Of a DNA stretch of 64,000 nt, positions 1 to 12,013 are shown in pieces. Source of the DNA: Chamaecyparis obtusa (lineage: Eukaryota; Streptophyta; Pinopsida; Cupressales; Cupressaceae); assembly GCA_027943335.1 (NCBI GenBank), contig BSBK01003561.1, positions 292,549 through 356,548 of the forward strand, given 5' to 3'. Position numbers and translations under genes: made by a program. Numbering within the stretch: the first letter of the stretch is position 1; each line of letters begins with the position of its first letter. The notes beneath the pieces were generated by a model. The model was not told the DNA's origin. It saw only the letters and a list, made by a program, of their open reading frames with translations, and searched no databases.

Positions 1-2933
1 ACACTGCTCAATTTGATCTTCAATAATTGATATCCTAATTGAGATATGCTCTCTCAAGATGTTAACCTTGATCATCTTTCTATTCTTCTCCTCTGCTAAC
101 ATTCTAATTTCATCTTTCAATTTCCTTATGTTCTTCTCTATAGAACTTATCTTGACATTAGGGCTTGTCAAGGTGTTTATCTCAGCTGTAATAGCATCTA
201 ACTTCTCTCTGATCTTCTTATCCTCTTCAACTATTAGGATTTCTGATTTAGTGCATTGTATGTACAAATTCTTTCCTGTCTCAAAATGTCTCCTTAATTC
301 TTTATGCATACATCTAAACTACCAATATCATTTTAAATATTTACACTTAGATTTTGTTGCATTTCTGCTTCAAAGTCTTCCTAAAATTTTATTCTAGCAA
401 TATCCTTCAAGTTAGAAAATTTAGAGTCAAAAGAATTCATTACCATTTTAGCTTTCTCAAGTGGATCTAATTTAGATACCTTAGTGCTGATCACACTCTC
501 AAGTTTCTCTGTCAAAACTCTAACTTTGCCTTCAAGGTCTTTCACCTTCTTATTCTTTCCAATAATTTTATTCAGAAATGTGATGAACTCAAGCTGATCA
601 TCATCTTCAACTTCTTTTCCAAGGTCTTCAAACATTGAACCAATATGCCTCTTCTTACTGTCAGGTGCACTAGCGGTAGTGACCTCTGTCAAAATTTGTT
701 TTCCTTTAACTGACTGCTCTACTGGAACTGATTCTGATACAGTTGTTGCTTCCTCTGTCTCTATATTCTTCTCTAATTCTGTGACTTTTTCTTGCTCTCC
801 CAAAGCCAAATTGTCAATAATGTTTCTTAGATCATGAAATACTGCATCATCTGATTCTAGAGTCACTTTGGTGCCTTCAATATCCATTGATTCTTTGCCA
901 ATATTGATATGTGAAGAAGATGGAACTTCTTCAATACCAACTTCCTCTGCATTTGGTTCCTCTGATTGCTTCTGCTGAGGGTCTGATTCAACATGCTTTT
1001 CTACAACTATATCTGCAAGAACTTGCATTACTGCTTGCTCTGTCTCTTTCTGTACTTCCTCCTTTTTGCCTCCCATTATAAGTATTGTTCTTCTCTTAGT
1101 TCTCAATAAAGTTCCAAGAGACTTCAAGAATCTCTTCAAATGATCTTCATCCTTAACTTCACAGAACTATCTGATTACATGTTCTCTCATCTTTATATCC
1201 TCTTCTTGTGTTCTCTATTTTCTATTCACAAGTCTGTTATACAAATCTTTTGGGATCTTACCATGAATAGTGCTAAGTTTTTTATCTGCCACAATCATGT
1301 GTGTAACCATTGCATTTTCAAAGTTCAATCTGTCAAATGATCCATATAGATCATAGAATTTATTCAACTTAGTGAAGTCTCCATGCTTCAATATATCTTC
1401 ATTAACTCTTTCAATTCTTAGTTTCCAAGTTTTCTTCTTGACTGAAACTACATCATCATCTTTAATTACTGCTACATTTCTAGGTATAAGTGGTACAACC
1501 ACTTTCTGTCTCTTGCCTGGTCCTGTTGCACTCACTTTTACTCTTTTGCTAGGAATAGGAGAAAAAGATTTATCTCCATCTTTTTCAGGTACTTCAACTT
1601 TTACCTTTACTGCAATAGGATCAACAGGATCTGGAGTTGATGTCTCAGGTGAAATTACAAGATTTTCACTTTGCTTCAAGGCTTCTGTAGTCTTCTTAGC
1701 TATGTAAAACTCATGACTTGACATACTAGATTTTTTCAATATTTTCTTCATAGTAGATTCAACTCTCTTACTAGATTGCTTCTTTTCTCTCAAACTTATT
1801 GCAGAGTTGAAATTCTCTTCATAGGTTCCAAACCTATTTGCATGACCATCCAACTCACACTTTAACAATCTATTCACATATCCTACTATTTATGCTTCAG
1901 ATATTTCATAGCCAAGAGGGTCTATGAATTCCATTCTAGGCTCAACTACTTCAATGTAGGTGAAATCAGTGTCAACCATAAAACAAATGCCATCTTTATG
2001 CTTTTCAACTAAGGATTGAGGAATCCTTGATTTTTTCTTAACAATATTCTGAAAAGTCTTCAATACAAGCTTCACACTGTCATTAACTTTATCAAAAAGT
2101 TGCTTCATGTAGACTGAGTTTATTCTTTCCATTGTGTTCACATTGTCACTCCAATCAACTATGTAAGGAAATCTTCTCAAAATATGGAAAAACATATAGG
2201 TTATCAAAGATGAAAACCTAAACTATGTGTACTTAGCCTTCTTAATCTTTTCTAAGTTCTCAAATAACTAAATTTTCAAAATCTCACATAGGTCTACTGG
2301 TTTCTTCTCAATACACATAAGATAAGCTACATGAATCATTCCTACAGCCATGTCATCTTCCCTTGAACTACCATAGAATTGAGTTGTTAGGATCTTGCAA
2401 AGGTACCTAACATCATCTTGCTTAATCTTACTTATCACAATTCCTCTACCATTATAACTAGATCTAGTGTTATCTAAAACAATCTTTCTCATATTCTTTT
2501 CATTCATTGGAATCTCTCCAACTTTTGGTAATCTAGTAACTTCATGAATTAGGTTAGTAGTTATATCAATAACTCTATCCTCCATCCAGAATTTCCCATT
2601 GTGGATTCTACTTAAAATGATCTTGGTACATTCCTCATCATTGAATTCATACTTCATGGAATATTTGATAATTTCATTATTCTCTAGGTGCCCATAAGCT
2701 GGTTTAACTGACATGTCTTGATTGTACACTTTCCTATAATCATCACTAAAATCTGCATCTCCCAAAGATTCAAACTTACAACCTAAATATCCTTTAACAT
2801 TCTCAATGTGCAATACTCCGTCTGGTACGGATGATAATGCTAGACTGTCATCAATTTCAGTTGGTTCTACTAGTTCTTTCTTAATCTTTGGTCAATTCTT
2901 ATCCTTAGCATTATGAACCATAGAAATATCCAT
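1..2933 (-). pseudogene. D2 ORF2 remnant: large uncharacterised retroelement protein
   Basis: The open stretches ending at 2813, 2207, 1877 and 1139 are all in one minus-strand frame, separated only by stop codons, and an ATG at 2933 is in the same frame. The first half matches D1 ORF2: both have an ILSRxHxGKxW block, then EIT-or-DIT, a VTxLP or VTGLP motif, a DGRG/NGRG block and ICFMVD. The second half is acidic, Ser/Thr/Glu-rich, then predicted coiled coil. Around position 380 the frame shifts and the coiled-coil coding continues in another frame to base 1. The function is unknown. The N-terminal part recalls the domain often labelled 'putative plant transposon protein', but I could not test this. 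Decayed. Confidence 0.65.
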
Positions 2934-3445
2934 CTTATCAATTGATTAAAGATCAAAAAATACCTCAACTTTACAAATCTAGGGTTTCGGTATGATCGTC
3001 ACTGTAAATTGCTTCCAAACTTCTTCAAATCATCCTCAACTCACTTTTCTTCTTCCAAATCACTTTTCAATCACTTTTTAATCATAATAACTTTGATTTC
3101 AACCTTATAACACTTCACATTAACTTGATCTGACATTGCATTCATTGATTTTGTCGTTAAAACCTCAAAAGGCTGATTCTACAAACCTACAACCATAAAA
3201 CTTTCTGCGACCTCGAAAAACACAATATTTTCTTTTGCACACTTAACCATAGCATTAGTACAACATAATAAACCTATATCTAACTACGCAAAACTTAACT
3301 CATTCAAATTCCTAATCTACACTAATCCTAAGTCCTAAACTATAGAAACTTACATAATTTAAGTACTTAAAGAAGGGTCAGGTAAAGATTCATCATTACC
3401 ATTGGTTACATTACCTTCTTAACTACTTTCAGTGCTGATTATACC
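2934..3445. other. D2 spacer between ORF1 and ORF2
   Basis: About 0.5 kb without a credible ORF, AT-rich, between the stop of D2 ORF1 and the start of ORF2. D1 has a comparable spacer of about 0.4 kb (39071-39487), so it is part of the family layout rather than an insertion. No promoter or RNA gene was recognised. Confidence 0.5.
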
Positions 3446-4627
3446 TCATTGATCTATGCCTTTGTCAAATTTTACTTCATCTTTATTGCTACAGCAACCT
3501 TTCTCTTTGTTTCCTGCATTTTCATTCCTTCTTGCATTGTTTCTAGGGTTAGGGTTATGATGATAACCTCCATTGTTCATTCTACAAAATCTTGCTGAGT
3601 GTCCAAACTTGTTGCATATCTGACAGATGATTCCATTATTTCCAAATCTCTATCCTTGCTGGTTAATCTATGACCTGTAATTTCTAGCAATATGTCCTAC
3701 TTTGTTGCATCTAAAACATACTACCACTTTTCTTTGATTCATTTCTTCAATAGATTTCTTATCTGCATTGTTAGTATTCCCAATCATTCTATCATAATTA
3801 TTCAAAATTACTTTAGGTCTTCTACATTCATTAGCTCTATGTCCAAAACTATGACAATTATAACAATGTCCATTAAAAGGTTTAAATTGCTTACCTGTGC
3901 AATCTCTCTTCATGTGCCCAATAGTATTATAAGAAAAACATCTACCTTTGAATTCTCTTTGCATACCTTTAGATTGTTTTTCCTATTTTGATTCTTCTTG
4001 CTTTGATTCTTCTTTAGGTGGATCTTCCAATGTGTTCTCATCTAGCTTTATTTCCTCCACACTTTCAGATGTCTTCAGATCTAGCTTCTTACTTTCATGG
4101 TTTGTTCTAAACATACTATATCCAAATCTAGTCCTATCAAAGAATGGTTCTTCAAAAGAAATTTGTTTTTCAGTCTTATCACTTTTTGAATATAGCCTTT
4201 CAAGTTGTTGTTTAGATTGTGTTAATTCACCTTTCACAATTTTATTATACTTCTCAAGTTCCACATACTGCACTTTTACTTTTTCAGATTTGGATGTTTC
4301 CTTTTCAAGTCTTGACCTCAAATCTTCATTCTCAAGTTTCAATTTTTCATTATTAGATCTCAAATTTCCATCTTTCATACTAAGCTTCAGATTTACTATC
4401 TTCAACTCATGCTTAAGGATCTCATTTTCTTTTTCTAATTCATCACAATCTTCAACAGGCATATCAGATTTCTTTTCAGATTTCAAATCTTCAATCTTAC
4501 CTTTCAATTTGTCAATAGCATTCTTTGCATCTTCATATTTTCTTCTTAAGGAGTTTCTTTCATCAGTAAGCATATCAATCTATTCAAGAGCTTCTTCAAG
4601 ATTCTTCTAAAGTTGATCCATATCCAT
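3446..4627 (-). pseudogene. D2 ORF1 remnant: gag-like coiled-coil protein with CCHC zinc knuckles
   Basis: From an ATG at 4627 to a TGA at 3446-3448 one frame gives about 393 codons, against 397 residues for the intact D1 ORF1. The N-terminal half is Lys/Glu/Leu-rich and predicted coiled coil. The C-terminal half holds at least four CCHC-type knuckles: two complete (CYNCHSFGHRANEC and CQICNKFGHSARFC), one with a Cys changed to Tyr (CFSYNTIGHMKRDC) and one lacking its last Cys. CCHC knuckles in this setting normally bind the element's RNA in a capsid-like particle. Several in-frame stops, two of them within the first 25 codons, make it a pseudogene. Confidence 0.75.
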
Positions 4628-4684
4628 AGAGATCTTACTCAAGCTGCTAAGCTTTCCTTGAATGTTCCTTCTTCGAGTAACTGC

Positions 4685-4696
4685 ACTCTGATACCA
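4685..4696 (-). other. D2 primer binding site (tRNA-Met type)
   Basis: On the minus strand the sequence two bases past the LTR end is TGGTATCAGAGT, which matches the common plant initiator-tRNA-Met primer site (TGGTATCAGAGC) except the last base. It fixes the orientation of D2 and the inner LTR edge at 4699. Confidence 0.85.
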
Positions 4697-5264
4697 ATTG
4701 TTAGAAATAGGAAATACTGAGAGGGGGGGGTGAATTAGTATTTCACAAACTTTTTCTTTTTCCCACTTATGGATATAACAGATTACTTTAGTGCATACAA
4801 ATATTATCAAGCTGATTAACAAACATAGCAGTAAATAGAAAGAACTCATAACACATCATATGTTCTCAAGGAAACCCTAGCCAAGGGAGAACCCCAATGG
4901 GGATGATACCCACAAAGATCACTAATCAAAAGTATCTTGTTAGGGATATTGGACCCTGTTAGGAGTCAATTTACAATATATAGTAGATCTATCCTGGTTA
5001 AAGGACTTTAGGCCTTGTTAGAAGCCTTAACCCTATTAGGAGTTAGATTACAAAACCTGATCACTAGCTGAGCTCACTGCCCAAACAAAATACAAAATGT
5101 TTCTGACTGTAATATGGTACTACTTACAACTTTGCATTAATAGCCTTTGCTGGTATCACAATATACAACTATCGCAAGTTATTTTTTCTTTCCTTTTACA
5201 TATCACTTATCTCTTTCATTACATTTCAAGTATGCCTAATATATGAGTTATTAAAGCTAATAAC

Positions 5265-6121
5265 TGATGCAAGAGCATCCTGGGTGTAAGAGAAATCTTG
5301 CATCACCCAAAAATATTTATGTCTTTATATTCAATAAGGGTTATTTTGTGCAGAGCTGCTATTTATGGAAAGTTACTATTTTTGGTAATTTTCGTATGTG
5401 CTCAGAATGATCTGATTTCTTTCTTGGAGGTTCATTTTGGTCATATAAGTCTGCCAGTAAAGTTTCATTGCCAGATCAAGTGTATATTGGAAGATATTGA
5501 AGATTTTCAGTATTGGCAGCAGGGTACAGAAACTTTGAACTCAGTTTTGAAGGCTTTAGAGGCCCCGGATGAGGTCAAAAATTTGGGTGACAAGCGCTTG
5601 CGCTGATCAAGCCTGTAGAGCGCTTCGTGGCGTTTCCAAAATGGGGTTATAATAGCCGATCGGGTCAACTGGTGATGACTTATGATCTTCGGAAGTTGGG
5701 CCACCTGAAATGGCGAAAAATAATTTTCTTCAAAATTTTTGTTTGGGTTTCAAAGGTTATCTTGAGCCGAATATGATGTAATGAAATGTAAAATAAAATA
5801 ATTCTAAGTTTGGTCGGCCTTATTGGCTAAAATTTTGGAACCTTCCCAGGCGGTGAAAAATTGCCTATATAAGGAAGACTGTATTATTGTCTTAGGCAGT
5901 TCAGAATAGTTCTGGGTAGTAGATCTGGGTATTGATTCGAGGCTTTGTCCTACAGAATATTGTAAGGGAATGCCCATGTGGCTTTGCATATTGTAATTCT
6001 GAAAGTTTTTAATTCCACATTTGTGGAGATAATAAGAAGCCAATTTTCTGTTCTTGCATATTGTTGTTGTTTCTCTATTTCTGTTATGTGTTTGTGGTAT
6101 TAAGGGGAGTACCCTTCATCA
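5265..6121 (+). mobile_element. S1: solo LTR inserted in the D2 LTR
   Basis: An 857-bp block with ends TGATGCAAG and TTCATCA (TG...CA) is flanked by the perfect 5-bp duplication ATAAC at 5260-5264 and 6122-6126. No PBS, PPT or coding sequence is present, so it is a solo LTR left by recombination between two LTRs. A TATA box at 5866-5872 places the promoter on the plus strand. The first 41 bases contain a perfect 10-bp inverted repeat (TGATGCAAGA / TCTTGCATCA). It is not visibly related to the D-family LTRs. Confidence 0.8.
5866..5872 (+). promoter_or_regulatory. TATA box of solo LTR S1
   Basis: TATATAA in the context GCCTATATAAGGAAG, about 600 bp into the LTR, is the expected position for an LTR promoter at the U3/R border. 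It sets the LTR's orientation. Confidence 0.55.
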
Positions 6122-6575
6122 ATAACTTTACATGGTCAGCTTCCAAAATATTTATCCTAGAGTAAACATCTAGGATGTTGTCCCTTCATAATGTTAAGTC
6201 ATTATTTTGACAAGCAAAAATAATCCCTTGACTCTTTCGCTAAAACATTCTCCAAAACTGTTCTGTCTGCAAGAACTATCTTCAGTAAACTTTGAATAAC
6301 TTTGTCCGTACTACTCCAAAATTTATGCGCACTGAGATGGGGTATCCTCATACTCTATAGAATCTTTAGTTAATTGTGCAAACAAAAATATTGCTCCAGT
6401 GGACGTCGCCAACTAAATCTTCATCGGGTGCTCTGTTAAGATCACTGTATCCATACTTAGATAATTTCTTCCTTCAACTTTTCATACTTGCATTCTAGAT
6501 TTTGTGCTCTCAATAGAGATCATATGTTGCCATAATGAGAACATCTATGCATCCACATTAGCCAAATTTCTAACA

Positions 6576-7507
6576 AAAAAATCTTCAAAAACATACACAA
6601 GTAGAACCTTTAAGGAGTAGGAATACTAAGTCACTATCTCCATTCATATGCAAGGTTGCTTTGTCCCATGCCCATTGTTTGAAGACTGTTTGCTTGAACT
6701 CATTGATTTCTGTCTTATGTGCATGTTCAATGATGAAAATCTATTGATGTACTTACTTGATCTTTTAAAACAAACTGAGTTCCTGAGTTGAAACACCAAC
6801 TTTTCACAACTTGCTTGATTTCCTACCTTGTCATTAGAGACTTGTCTTGACTACAAATTTTTGATTTTAGCCTTCTAGGGATCATTTCAATTGATTTATA
6901 AGGTTACCTTGAAAATAATTTGTCAAGTTAGAGAGATATTCCTAGTGAACAGTTTGTCTTTAGAATTGTTGATTACACCCTTGGAGAATTCTGATCCTGG
7001 TATTGTCCAAATCATTTTCGTATATCTCAATTTCATTTGAATTTTGGCTAAGTCCAACCTCCTGATTCAAAAGTGCAAGAGTATTCACTCTTTGATTTGA
7101 AGCACCTCTTTGATAGTGTTGGTGACACCTTTTAGTTTCTATCTTTTCATTTTCTCTTTGGACAATAGAGAATCTTAATTATCCTAGGTTGGCATTGACA
7201 CTTTGAGAGATTAACTTATCACCTAGAGTTTCTTTCTTTCATGTCAGTTACAACAAGATACCAAGTTAGTCAAAGGAAACAACCTCCAGTTGTCAGATCC
7301 TAGGTGTTGTCATGTTGCTCAACATCTCAATGAACGTTATGGTATCAATTGCATAAGATGAATCTTAGTCTTTTTCTTTCTTCTCCATTTCCCATGTTCT
7401 TCTAAAGTCTTCTATTCCCATGGGAAATTCTTTTTCTTCTTCTTCTTGATTCTTTTCCTCTTATTATCTAGTCTATTTTCTTCGATTTTATCACTTCTAT
7501 TGCTCCT
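6576..7507. other. Unassigned non-coding stretch between D2 and the C ORF
   Basis: No credible ORF or RNA gene. Probably element C 5' leader or older sequence. A TGGTATCA word at about 7340 recalls the start of a tRNA-Met primer site but matches too little to call. Confidence 0.4.
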
Positions 7508-9273
7508 ATGCTTGATTCTTCTTCTTCTAGAACCATGAATCTCAAATATCTGATTTTGGAACCTTTATTAAGAATAGATGATCTTGAGCTCATTGACATA
7601 TTTAAAAAGTGTTGTTCCTCCAAAATTCTCATGAGCAATGAATTTATGACAAAAATAAAAGAAAAATCTATTAAATCAGATGCCTTTTCTAGAATCATAC
7701 TCATGATCTCATCCAAATATTCTTCATCTTTTAAATCTTCTCATCATTTCTCACATTCTAAATCTTATCACGATTCTTCTAAACATTATTCACATTCTTC
7801 ATCTTCTAAATCTTATCACAATTCTTCTAAACACTATTCACATTCTTCATGTTCCAAATCTTATCATGACTCTTCTAAACATTATTCGAATTCCTCATTA
7901 TCCAAGTCCTCTTCCTACACTAAGTCTTCAATTTCCTCTTATTCACAATCTCATTCTTCTTCTACTTCTTTAAAGAGTCTTACTTCTCTTCAAAAGGTAT
8001 ACCATAATGAGCAACATGATAGTCCTTATGATACCTCTTCCATGAAGAGTGACGCACCCACCTATGATGACTATGATGACTATGATGATGGACAATGTAG
8101 TGATACATATGACACCTCTATTCCTAAGATAAACAAAATAACCTTACTACACTTGCACTTTCCAAAGATGATACTTCCATTAAGGTTATTAAAAATGGTG
8201 TCATTACTTCCAATGTTAAGCCTATTGAAAATCCAAAGCAAAATGATACGCTTACGCTATCCAAAGATCCTTGTCAAGATCAAAGTCTTCCATCTTCTTG
8301 TTCTACCACTAAATGTTCGCTTCCATTTTCTACTCTTCTTAAGTCTTTGCAAGCTTTGAACAATTCTATCAATGAAGCTGCTCCTATTCAAGATGTGCAT
8401 GATCCTATTGAAAATCTTAATGCTCACTCTAAAGATGCTGATGAACTTATTGATTATCCTTTTGCATCTTCCACTTCCATCCTTGGACCTCTTCCACCAC
8501 TACTAAGGACTTCACGTCTACCTTCCATATTGGGTCCTTATGTCCCTTCACTTTCCTATCCTAACTCTCTTATTTCATCATCCATCTTGGGTCCTTACAT
8601 TCCTCCATCTCCTATCTTTCCTCAAGATCAACATAGATGCATACCATTGAATGCTTTTCATCCACCTACGCATCTAAACCAGTCATATTATCCTTCTTCC
8701 TCCATAAGTCCCAAGTCTTTTGGAAGTGACTTGAATGTTCAATACAAGAAAAATAAGAAATACAAGAATCAATCAAGAAAAGATCACCATGTCTCCTATA
8801 ATCGACATGGGTGCATAAAGTCACAAGAGATATCTAAAAAAAAAATTACAAGACAAGTATGGGTTCCAAAATCCATCATTGAAGATATTCTCTCTAAATC
8901 ATCAAAAAGAAATAAAAATCTTAAGGCTATATGGATTTCAAAGTCTCTCTTGAAAGAGTCTCATGTTGAACAAAAAGTGAAATTGACATTCAAGCTTCCA
9001 AAGGCTTCCACTTCATCTTCTTCCAAAAACATTCTTCCATTCCATATGCTGAAACCACAACCTCTACTAAATATTCACCATATTCCTTCTCGTATTCCTT
9101 CATTCACATTTCCTCCACCCTCTCACCACCCTTCAAGATGTGTGTTGATGTTGATCTTTCCTTCCTTTCCATCTACCCTGTCACAATCCTTCCATTCATT
9201 ATCCTTCTACCTTCTATCCTTTTTCCTCATTTCCCTATTCCTCCTATCTTCCAACCTCACTTGCTTTACATAA
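7508..9273 (+). pseudogene. Element C ORF: Ser/Lys/His-rich protein, unrecognised, one frameshift
   Basis: An ORF from ATG 7508 runs to about 8130, where a one-base-type frameshift moves the coding into the next frame. That frame is open from about 8140 through 8347 to the stop at 9273, so the original product was near 590 residues. It has a short N-terminal segment, then three 16-residue repeats (units starting SKSYHDSSKHYSH), a run of Asp/Tyr (YDDYDDYDD), a Pro-rich segment with repeated SILGPY/P words and a Lys-rich block (KKNKKYKN, VWVPKSIIEDIL). No gag, protease or polymerase motif. It lies upstream of a PPT and an LTR start in the same orientation, so I assign it to element C, as a gag-like or extra ORF. 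Confidence 0.5.
7757..7900 (+). repeat. Three 48-bp in-frame tandem repeats in the C ORF
   Basis: Units at 7757-7804, 7805-7852 and 7853-7900 each encode 16 residues of the form SKSYH(D/N)SSKHYS(H/N)SSx. The period is a multiple of three, so expansion keeps the frame. Confidence 0.85.
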
Positions 9274-9486
9274 AGCCTTATCCTCCATTTTTCTCTTCCA
9301 TTTTCCTTTCCCTATTAGCATCTTTGAGCATATCATTTTGAATCCTTGACATATCATGGTTTATCCTTTCAAGGAGCATTATCTAAAAAGTTTGCCTTCT
9401 TCCAAAAAAAAGAAAAAAAATAAAAAAATTCAAAAAATAGAAAAATTCAAAAAGAAAACAAAAAAATGATGGAAAAAATTAAAAAT

Positions 9487-10313
9487 GTGCCTTGGTGAAA
9501 ACCTGGAAATAGGCACCTTGGTAGAAAAAGTAAAGAAAAATAAATTCATCCTATGGTGAAAACCACTCCCTTGTGGCACCTTAGATAAGTACCATGATGA
9601 AAACATAGCAATCAGACATCATATGTAGTTCTTCTACATATTTCATCCATTTCATCTTCACTCTTTGATCTTGACAATATTGACCTATGCATGAACATTT
9701 GGCTATCTTGTGAGCTATCTTACAATGATATTGCTTTCATTCCATTCATGCTTAGCCTTCATATTTATTTTCCTCCATTCCTTCTAGCCTTTCACTATCC
9801 TTTTCCCCTTTGGTCTTGATCTAATAAAAAAAGGGTTAAAAAATGATGCTATGAAGCCTCTTGACCTGTCTACTCCTTTGGACTACATCCTTTCCTTTTG
9901 TGACTTATCCTATGCTAGCCTTTCATTACTTATCCAAATGTGCTTTGCATGATAATTTTTCCCTAGCTTGGGTACTCTTGAGGAGTTTGACCTTGAGGAT
10001 TTCTTCCCTTCATTTTCCTTCATTCTTCTTTCCTCCATCTCAATCACTAGCTTGCCATCCATCTTGTCCCTCACCTTGCTAGACATTGGGACTACATGAT
10101 GTGATCTTTCTTGGGAGTTTGATGCCCATTCTGTCTAGGGGCATCCTTTGTACATATTTTATGATCTTAAAAAAATACAAAAAAAATTGATATATGATGC
10201 TAAAAAAATCCTAAAAAGCATAAAAAGTCTTGAAAAAATATCAAAAAATAAATTTTTTTTAAAAAAATAGAAAAAGTGCCTTGGTGAAAACTTGGAAACA
10301 GGTGCCTTGGTAG
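9487..10313 (+). repeat. Pair of 38-bp boxes (9487-9524 and 10276-10313)
   Basis: Both boxes begin GTGCCTTGGTGAAAAC, continue TGGAAA(T/C)AGG and end CCTTGGTAG. Partial third and fourth forms (GGTGAAAACC) follow at about 9554 and 10361. Each box lies next to an A-rich tract, so box plus A-tract may be the repeated unit. Confidence 0.65.
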
Positions 10314-10562
10314 CAAAAATACAAAAAAATTAAAAAATAAAAAAATAAAAAAAGATTCCAAGTGGTGAAAACCTAGAAACAAGCACTACTTGAGGCCTTT
10401 GCACCCTTGTCTTTTAGCATGCACTCTCGACATTTAGCCTTTCTCCATCATGCCTTGACCTTATTACCTTGGTTTGGAATTGGTCTTTATCTTTGTCTAG
10501 GGGGGATAACTATTAGCATAGGTCCTTTAAGTGCATTTGTCTCTTGGGGCATTTCACAACAA

Positions 10563-10629
10563 GTGTTTTTCAACACCACCCCAGATAGTGTTTTTCAACA
10601 CTACCCTTGTGTCGAGTGTTTCTTAACAC
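10563..10629 (+). repeat. Three short hairpin repeats in C
   Basis: GTGTTTTTCAACAC occurs at 10563-10576 and 10588-10601, and GTGTTTCTTAACAC at 10616-10629. Each is a GTGTT/AACAC inverted repeat with a 4-base loop, spaced 25-28 bp apart. Confidence 0.7.
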
Positions 10630-12013
10630 TTATCAGATGTCTTACCTAATAGTCTACGTATGATGTGATATTTCTCATAAATGTGATAACCAGAGTCTGA
10701 CTCTATGACCAACACACACACACTTAGACAATCAACTCATTGAGATATGTTGACTTTATTTTTCTTTGTGTGCTGTCTATGAGGATTTCTTTGATGAGTG
10801 GTCTCTCCCTAAGAATTTTTTGATGATGCATAATTAGAATATTGAGGGTATGAGAACATGTTTTATTTCTTTATCTGCTTGTGGGTATATTTTGTTAGTC
10901 CTAACTATCATGAGCATTTATGCTGATCTTACTTGACACTATGGATTGACAAGGTATTATCCTTGACTGTTTTGCGAGTGCATGCTTCTAGTTATCCTAA
11001 CTTTCATGTGTCTTGATACAAGCATAATATCACCATATCAAACTTAGGTAATCTCACTTCATTATTCATCTTAACCTCCATTTCTTTGATGCCTAGGTGG
11101 GATTTCTACATTTCTATCTGATAAAGATCATATTCATATCCACATAGTTATGCTAGTGTGCATTGTATGATCTTACAATGCTACCAATAATGCTCGATGA
11201 TGACTATTAGATATCTATTGGTGTTGTGACCTTGCAAGTCAACCACTTTCATAGTAGCTTGCATTCTTAGATTCATCATAGTTTACTTTTTGCATCTTGC
11301 ATATGGAGAGAGCTCTCTTTTTTTATCATCTACAGACTAGTTGGTCAACTGTGCTCATTTTCTGATTCTTCTTGATCATATCTTTCATTTCTGGTCTTTC
11401 ATATCACATCATTTTGTATCCATTTTTGGACTCAAAATTGAAATCTGAGTCATGTTTTCAAGTTTTCTCATTCTTCTATGTAGTTGACTGACCTTTTGAG
11501 GCATAATTCTTTGACCCTTGATGAGATTTCTTCCTTTTCCATGTCTTCCAAACTCCTAGTCTATCATTCATTTTCACTCACTTCATTTCTCTCAAGTTTG
11601 ACTTAATCTTTATCCTATATCTTTTTCAGTCAAGCCTCGTAAACCTGGGGCATATCTTCATTGTTTGATGGTTATCCTATCATGCTCCATCCTTCGATTA
11701 TGCTTTATTGTGACTTGATCAGGTTTATCAATTTTTTGTTCTCCTCTATCTGATTTCAATTTTGATTCTGAGGGGGCAGTACCTATCAGCTTTAATCTTT
11801 GATTTAGCTTTATCATTCAACTCAGCTTGAGATTCTTATTTTTAGACTTGATTATCACCTAGCAGTGATGGTGGTGATTTTGTCTTTCAATTTTTATCTC
11901 CTATTTTTAGACTTGATTATTGCCTAGCAGTGATGACAATAGTTTTGTCTAAGGCTTGATTTGCACCTAGTAGCGACGGTGTTGGTCTTGTCTTTTGCTT
12001 ATCTTTGTCCTGA

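Larger units (their letters stand above)
1..6575 (-). mobile_element. D2: 5' part of a non-autonomous LTR retrotransposon (left end outside window)
   Basis: Reading on the minus strand from 6575 leftwards, I see a complete 5' LTR, a tRNA-Met-type primer binding site, a coiled-coil/zinc-knuckle ORF and a long second ORF that leaves the window at base 1. The order and both ORFs match element D1 at 34643-41851, so this is a second, older member of that family. No reverse transcriptase or integrase is visible. The ORFs keep mostly one frame each but carry several in-frame stops, so the copy is decayed. A solo LTR (S1) interrupts its LTR. The 3' LTR and left target duplication lie outside the window. 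Confidence 0.8.
4699..6575 (-). repeat. D2 5' LTR (interrupted by solo LTR S1)
   Basis: The LTR runs on the minus strand from TGTTAGAAATTTGG at 6575 to CCTATTTCTAACA at 4699, next to the primer site. Without S1 and its duplicated target it is about 1,015 bp, close to the S3 solo LTR (1,033 bp) and the D1 LTRs (1,050 and 1,104 bp). Shared blocks near the 3' end include a C-rich tract followed by a CTCAGTA-like word, and the repeated 'CCTGTTAGGAG / GTTAAAGGA' words on the plus strand. Confidence 0.7.

Noticed and set aside
59..397. 112-codon plus-strand ORF at the left edge
   Set aside because: Antisense to the coiled-coil coding of D2 ORF2 on the minus strand; no motif of its own.
3948..4610. 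220-codon plus-strand Ser/Phe-rich ORF
   Set aside because: Mirror of the Lys/Glu-rich coiled coil of D2 ORF1; such shadows are expected opposite Glu/Lys codons.
5298..5606. 102-codon plus-strand ORF
   Set aside because: Lies wholly inside solo LTR S1, has no motif and no support as coding.
7340..7352. TGGTATCAATTGC as a primer binding site of element C
   Set aside because: Only the first eight bases fit a tRNA-Met site and no LTR end matching the C LTR could be found next to it.
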